Positions 61,344 through 64,000 of a stretch of 64,000 nucleotides of DNA are shown here, piece by piece. Source of the stretch: an uncultured Anaerolineales bacterium. GTDB taxonomy: Bacteria > Chloroflexota > Anaerolineae > Aggregatilineales > Aggregatilineaceae. The notes beneath the pieces were generated by a model that was not told the DNA's origin, did no database searches, and was given only the letters and a program-made list of their open reading frames with translations. Position numbers and translations under genes: made by a program. Every line of letters begins with the position of its first letter. The first letter of the stretch is position 1. The DNA is taken from positions 43,185 to 107,184 of the forward strand of contig CAKZOB010000055.1 of NCBI GenBank assembly GCA_937135955.1, read 5' to 3'.

Positions 61344-61388
61344 CTCTGAGCTAGGCGAAGCATCAAGCACACGACCGGCCAATCGCCG

Positions 61389-61439
61389 CTACGTGAGCAC
61401 CTCCTTCTTCGCCTTCTTGATGCACAGACCGAAAACCAT
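61389..61439 (-). CDS. lysine leader peptide 2 (16 aa)
   Basis: ATG at 61437-61439 to TAG at 61389-61391, encoding [16 protein letters not shown], with four Lys codons within five residues. GGGAGG lies nine bases before the ATG, just after the T tract of terminator 1. The bases right after its stop codon (61380-61388) are complementary, 9 of 9, to 61323-61331 in terminator 2. With one bulge the pairing extends to 61375 and 61335, reaching into the terminator's 5' arm. A ribosome finishing the peptide would cover this segment and let the terminator form. One stalled at the Lys codons would leave it free. Confidence 0.82.
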   Translation of the reverse strand: MVFGLCIKKAKKEVLT

Positions 61440-61456
61440 GGCAGTGTACCTCCCAA

Positions 61457-61480
61457 CAAAAAACCACCCTTGCGGGTGGT
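61457..61480 (-). terminator. intrinsic terminator of lysine attenuator 1 (upstream)
   Basis: On the minus strand ACCACCC-GCAA-GGGTGGT (7-bp perfect stem, tetraloop) is followed by TTTTTTG. It lies between the two leader peptides. Confidence 0.9.
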
Positions 61481-61545
61481 CGTTGGCTTTCAGGTTGGAG
61501 ATGTTGGCTCAGTCGCCAGCACGCAGCACCAAGCGAACCACCCGC

Positions 61546-61602
61546 CTATTCGGCGTTGGCCTTCTTGGACTTGGCGCGCTTGCTGACGAACAGTGCGATC
61601 AT
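61546..61602 (-). CDS. lysine leader peptide 1 (18 aa)
   Basis: ATG at 61600-61602 to TAG at 61546-61548, encoding MIALFVSKRAKSKKANAE, with four Lys and one Arg among residues 8-14. AAAGGGAT lies about nine bases upstream. The nine bases directly after its stop codon (61537-61545) are perfectly complementary to the 5' arm and loop start of terminator 1 (61472-61480), the pairing expected of an antiterminator that the terminating ribosome would mask. Confidence 0.82.
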   Translation of the reverse strand: MIALFVSKRAKSKKANAE

Positions 61603-61628
61603 GGCTGCTATCCCTTTCACCGAAGTTC

Positions 61629-61657
61629 AGAATACTGCCATCGAGGGCGGCAGTCAA
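61629..61657 (-). promoter_or_regulatory. sigma70-type promoter of the lysine operon
   Basis: On the minus strand TTGACT (61652-61657) and TATTCT (61629-61634) have a spacer of exactly 17 bases. Initiation near 61621 would place the ATG of leader peptide 1 about 20 bases into the transcript. Confidence 0.8.
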
Positions 61658-61730
61658 GTAGTTGGTTTTGTGGAGAATGACCAAAAATTCCACCCGGGGC
61701 CGCTGTCTGAGGCATTCTCGCAACGCCGGT

Positions 61731-63590
61731 TCAGGGCCGCTCTCCCAGCGCGACGCTGATCTTGTAGCTGGCCGGCAGGCTGGTATAAGGGGCCATCGCG
61801 CCGATCACCAGAGTCACCGAGCCACCGACGGGCACGGTCACGGTCGCCTGTGCGGTGTTGTGACTGTCCAGCGTCAGGTGAGTGACCGTCGCCAGTGTAT
61901 CGGGGGTCTGCGTCACGGCGGCCAGCGTCCAGCGCTGCGGCAGGCGCTCCTGGACGCGCACAAACCCTTCGGCGACCCAGGTCGACTCCGGCGTCTCCCC
62001 GTTATCGAGCAGGCCAGACTCGACGATGCCCAGGTTATCGAGGGCCGCGCCGGTCAGGGTAGCTCCGCCGTCGGTGACGTACTCGAAGCGCACGAGCACC
62101 CGCTCACCCGCGAAGGCGCTCAGATCAACCTGTTCGCTCACCCAACCAGCGGAACGCCCCTGGTAGCACGGGCCAGCCTCCCCGCAGCGCTTCGCCGCCG
62201 GGCCACCGACCGCCTGCCAACTCGCGCCACCGTCCGCCGAGACCAATACCTGCAGTTGGTCTCCCTCTTCGATCTCCCACCACGCATCGAAGGTCAGTGT
62301 CGCCGTCTGCAGGCCGCTCAAGTCGAAAGCGCCCGTCAAGCGGGTGACGCTGCTGTTGTTGTCATACGACCACCACATCCACTCGCCAGAAGAGGGCGGA
62401 GCGTTGAGCAGGGGCGCGGCGTCGCTGCCGTCGAAGGTGATGCGGTACGTGCCGGGAAGGTCTAGCCGCAGGTAATCGGCACCGTACTGATTGATGCTGT
62501 CGCGGTAGATCAGCCCCGCCGAGGGGACGGTGAGCGACTGCGGGACGATCGCGCCGGGCAGGTCGAGCGTGCGATAGGAGTAGCGCCCGTCGCCGACATA
62601 CGGATCGTCGAGCAGGTTGGCGATCACCCAGTCCGCGAAGACGCTGTCCACGTTTGGCGCGCCGGTTTGTGTCGCCAGTACTGCCTGGATCGACGCCAGC
62701 CCGTTCCCTGGATGAGCCGCTACCTCCTGAATTACCTCCAGGCCGAAGCGCTCGTACAGATAGAGCAGGAACAGGTAGGCTGCGCCATAGTTGCGGGCCA
62801 TGGCGCGCGCATCGAAGAGCCAACCGTTCAGATGATGGTCGGGCGCGGCCAGGAAACGGCTGACGTTTTCGATGCCGATGGCTTGCGGATCGAAACCGTT
62901 GAGATGTTCTGCCAGTTGTGCCAATCCTTCGTTCAGCCAGCGGCGCTCATCGGCGTCCGTCAGCGCCTGCAACAGGTGCTGTGACTCGTGCGCCAGAGTC
63001 GTCAGGTATTCCGCTGAATCAAGAGGAGCCAGATCAAGGCTGAGATAGATGATAGGACGCTCGTTACTGGTTGGACACTGCGTGCGCGGGCACAGGTCGG
63101 CGGGGTTGAACGCGCCCAGGATGCCCGGCCCGATGCTGTTCTGATTGACGACGTGCACCCGCGCGTCGACTCCCAGGGCGTTTTCGCCTGCCGGGCCAAA
63201 AAGCCGCACGTTGAGCGGCCAGATGCGCTCGTCGAACTGTCGGGCGGCCATTTCGAGGGCGGACAGATTGGGGGTTTGACCCTGCTCGAACCAGAAGTAG
63301 GCATGGGCGCTACGGTAGACCAGCACGAGCGGCTGCGGCTGACGGTCGCGGCTGCCCAGGAGGACGAAGTTCTCGACATCCCCCACCTGATAGGCGCGCG
63401 CCCGCGTTACAGGTTGTCCATCGGCGAGCCAGGGTTCTTTCGGAGAAAGCGGCGAGATGCTATCCCAGGAAGGTATCTGCGGGCGCAGCCCTTCCTGAGC
63501 ATGAGCCACGGGTAACCTCGCGCTGAGCGTCCCCACCGCCAGCGCCACTGCCACCCACCTGTACCACTGCCCCACCAGAGTCGCTTTCAC
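61731..63590 (-). CDS. secreted zinc metallopeptidase (immune inhibitor A / M6-M30-like) with C-terminal MAM-like domain
   Basis: A 619-residue exported protease. Signal peptide (VAVALAVGTLSARLPVAHAQ), then a catalytic domain with the zinc motif HESQH in TTLAHESQHLLQA (about residue 215) and a downstream Glu in WLNEGLAQLAEHL, as in gluzincin-like M6/M30 peptidases. The C-terminal ~250 residues are beta-rich with FDAWWEIEEGDQLQVLVSAD and VDLSAFAGERVLVRFEY, which match the MAM-like domain that follows immune inhibitor A-type peptidases. Two Cys (KRCGEAGPCYQ) could pair. Start GTG at 63588-63590 with GGGGA seven bases upstream; an in-frame TTG at 63618-63620 lacks a ribosome-binding site. Substrate unknown. 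Confidence 0.8.
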   Translation of the reverse strand: MKATLVGQWYRWVAVALAVGTLSARLPVAHAQEGLRPQIPSWDSISPLSPKEPWLADGQPVTRARAYQVGDVENFVLLGSRDRQPQPLVLVYRSAHAYFWFEQGQTPNLSALEMAARQFDERIWPLNVRLFGPAGENALGVDARVHVVNQNSIGPGILGAFNPADLCPRTQCPTSNERPIIYLSLDLAPLDSAEYLTTLAHESQHLLQALTDADERRWLNEGLAQLAEHLNGFDPQAIGIENVSRFLAAPDHHLNGWLFDARAMARNYGAAYLFLLYLYERFGLEVIQEVAAHPGNGLASIQAVLATQTGAPNVDSVFADWVIANLLDDPYVGDGRYSYRTLDLPGAIVPQSLTVPSAGLIYRDSINQYGADYLRLDLPGTYRITFDGSDAAPLLNAPPSSGEWMWWSYDNNSSVTRLTGAFDLSGLQTATLTFDAWWEIEEGDQLQVLVSADGGASWQAVGGPAAKRCGEAGPCYQGRSAGWVSEQVDLSAFAGERVLVRFEYVTDGGATLTGAALDNLGIVESGLLDNGETPESTWVAEGFVRVQERLPQRWTLAAVTQTPDTLATVTHLTLDSHNTAQATVTVPVGGSVTLVIGAMAPYTSLPASYKISVALGERP

Positions 63591-63764
63591 GTCCTGTTCC
63601 CCAGCCCTGTCTTTATACAAATCAATCTTACCTCAATTGTCCTTCAATCTGGAGAGGCGTAAGGAAATCTATACGAAAACGTAACAATTCGTAAAGGCAA
63701 CGGCGCGGCGCGGCGAATAGAGCGCAATGCACGACCTGGAGCGCGTTATGCGCTCTTTTCGCCC

Positions 63765-63960
63765 TCATCCCCCGGCCCCTTTGCCCGCGCTGCGGGCGAA
63801 AGTGCGCGCCTGGGCCAGAGACAGTAAGTCCCCTCGCCCCGCGACGCAGTCGCGAGGGCGAGGGGATTGAGGGGTGAGGGGAGACTTGTGGGTAATGCAT
63901 AGCCGACGCGGGGAGGGAGCAACGAGGCGCGCCAGCGCCGAGCGGGGGTGAGGTCAACCA
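63765..63960. repeat. mosaic intergenic repeat (family B plus partial family A) at the right edge
   Basis: Family B copy (TTTGCCCGCGCTGCGGGCGAA hairpin, AGTCCCCTCGCCCCGCGACG, CAGTCGCGAGGGCGAGG, GGGGTGAGGGG) followed by a truncated family A arm (GAGGCGCGCCAGCGCCGAGC, GGGGGTGAGG). The 63591-64000 stretch holds no convincing gene. Confidence 0.8.
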
Positions 63961-64000
63961 GAAGATCACACCTGAGTTTACTTCTGCCCATGGTTCTGCT

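Overview
The window reads as one chromosomal stretch of a high-GC, probably anaerobic bacterium, most likely a member of the Chloroflexota (Anaerolineae-like). This is inferred from three things seen together: a complete LysW-type aminoadipate lysine pathway, extracytoplasmic proteins with long Thr/Pro linkers, SH3b or PPC modules, and an HdrA/MvhD/MetFV cluster typical of organisms with a Wood-Ljungdahl-type methyl branch. No rRNA, tRNA, phage, insertion sequence or CRISPR array was found.

Layout. 1-3600 (minus): aromatic amino acid operon aroH-aroF-tyrA-aroA (aroA runs off the left edge), preceded by a promoter, a leader peptide with a dense Trp/Phe/Tyr run and an intrinsic terminator. 3950-5334 (plus): promoter, TPP riboswitch and a ThiY-like binding protein. 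5397-8887 (minus): RecB/Cas4-like nuclease, CorA and a tagatose-epimerase-like protein. 9501-14189: a solenoid protein of about 15 helical repeats, a GNAT acetyltransferase and a polytopic membrane protein. 14245-17806 (minus): ABC-2 exporter operon. 18136-23013 (plus): a VWA-TM-FHA protein followed by a PP2C-TM-SH3b phosphatase. 23033-31372: Fur-family regulator, PPC-domain protein, a broken DUF3160 gene, a secreted SH3b protein and an LCP protein. 31551-45216 (plus): a zinc dehydrogenase, then hdrA, mvhD, a giant hdrA carrying an NfnB/GltD-like insertion, a selenocysteine-containing mvhD, metV, metF, an hdrC-hdrB fusion and an unknown gene. 45257-50880 (minus): glycosyltransferase and flippase cluster. 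51019-52053 (minus): alpha/beta hydrolase. 52319-61660 (minus): lysine operon lysW-X-Y-Z-J, homocitrate synthase, lysT-U, homoisocitrate dehydrogenase, lysK, preceded by two tandem attenuators, each with its own Lys-rich leader peptide and terminator. 61731-63590 (minus): secreted metallopeptidase.

How it works together. The two amino acid operons appear to share one regulatory plan: a sigma70-like promoter with a 17-nt spacer, a short leader peptide rich in the pathway's end products, and an intrinsic terminator before the first structural gene. The tandem lysine attenuators are the most striking structure. In each, the nucleotides directly after the leader stop codon are complementary to the following terminator hairpin. 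The Hdr/MvhD/MetFV cluster looks like a flavin-based electron-bifurcating or confurcating methylene-tetrahydrofolate reductase with an extra NAD(P)H module built into one HdrA. One of its MvhD subunits has an in-frame UGA aligned with a conserved Cys and followed by a SECIS-like hairpin.

A family of mosaic GC-rich palindromic repeats fills most larger intergenic gaps. One copy sits in frame inside the start of the VWA-FHA gene.
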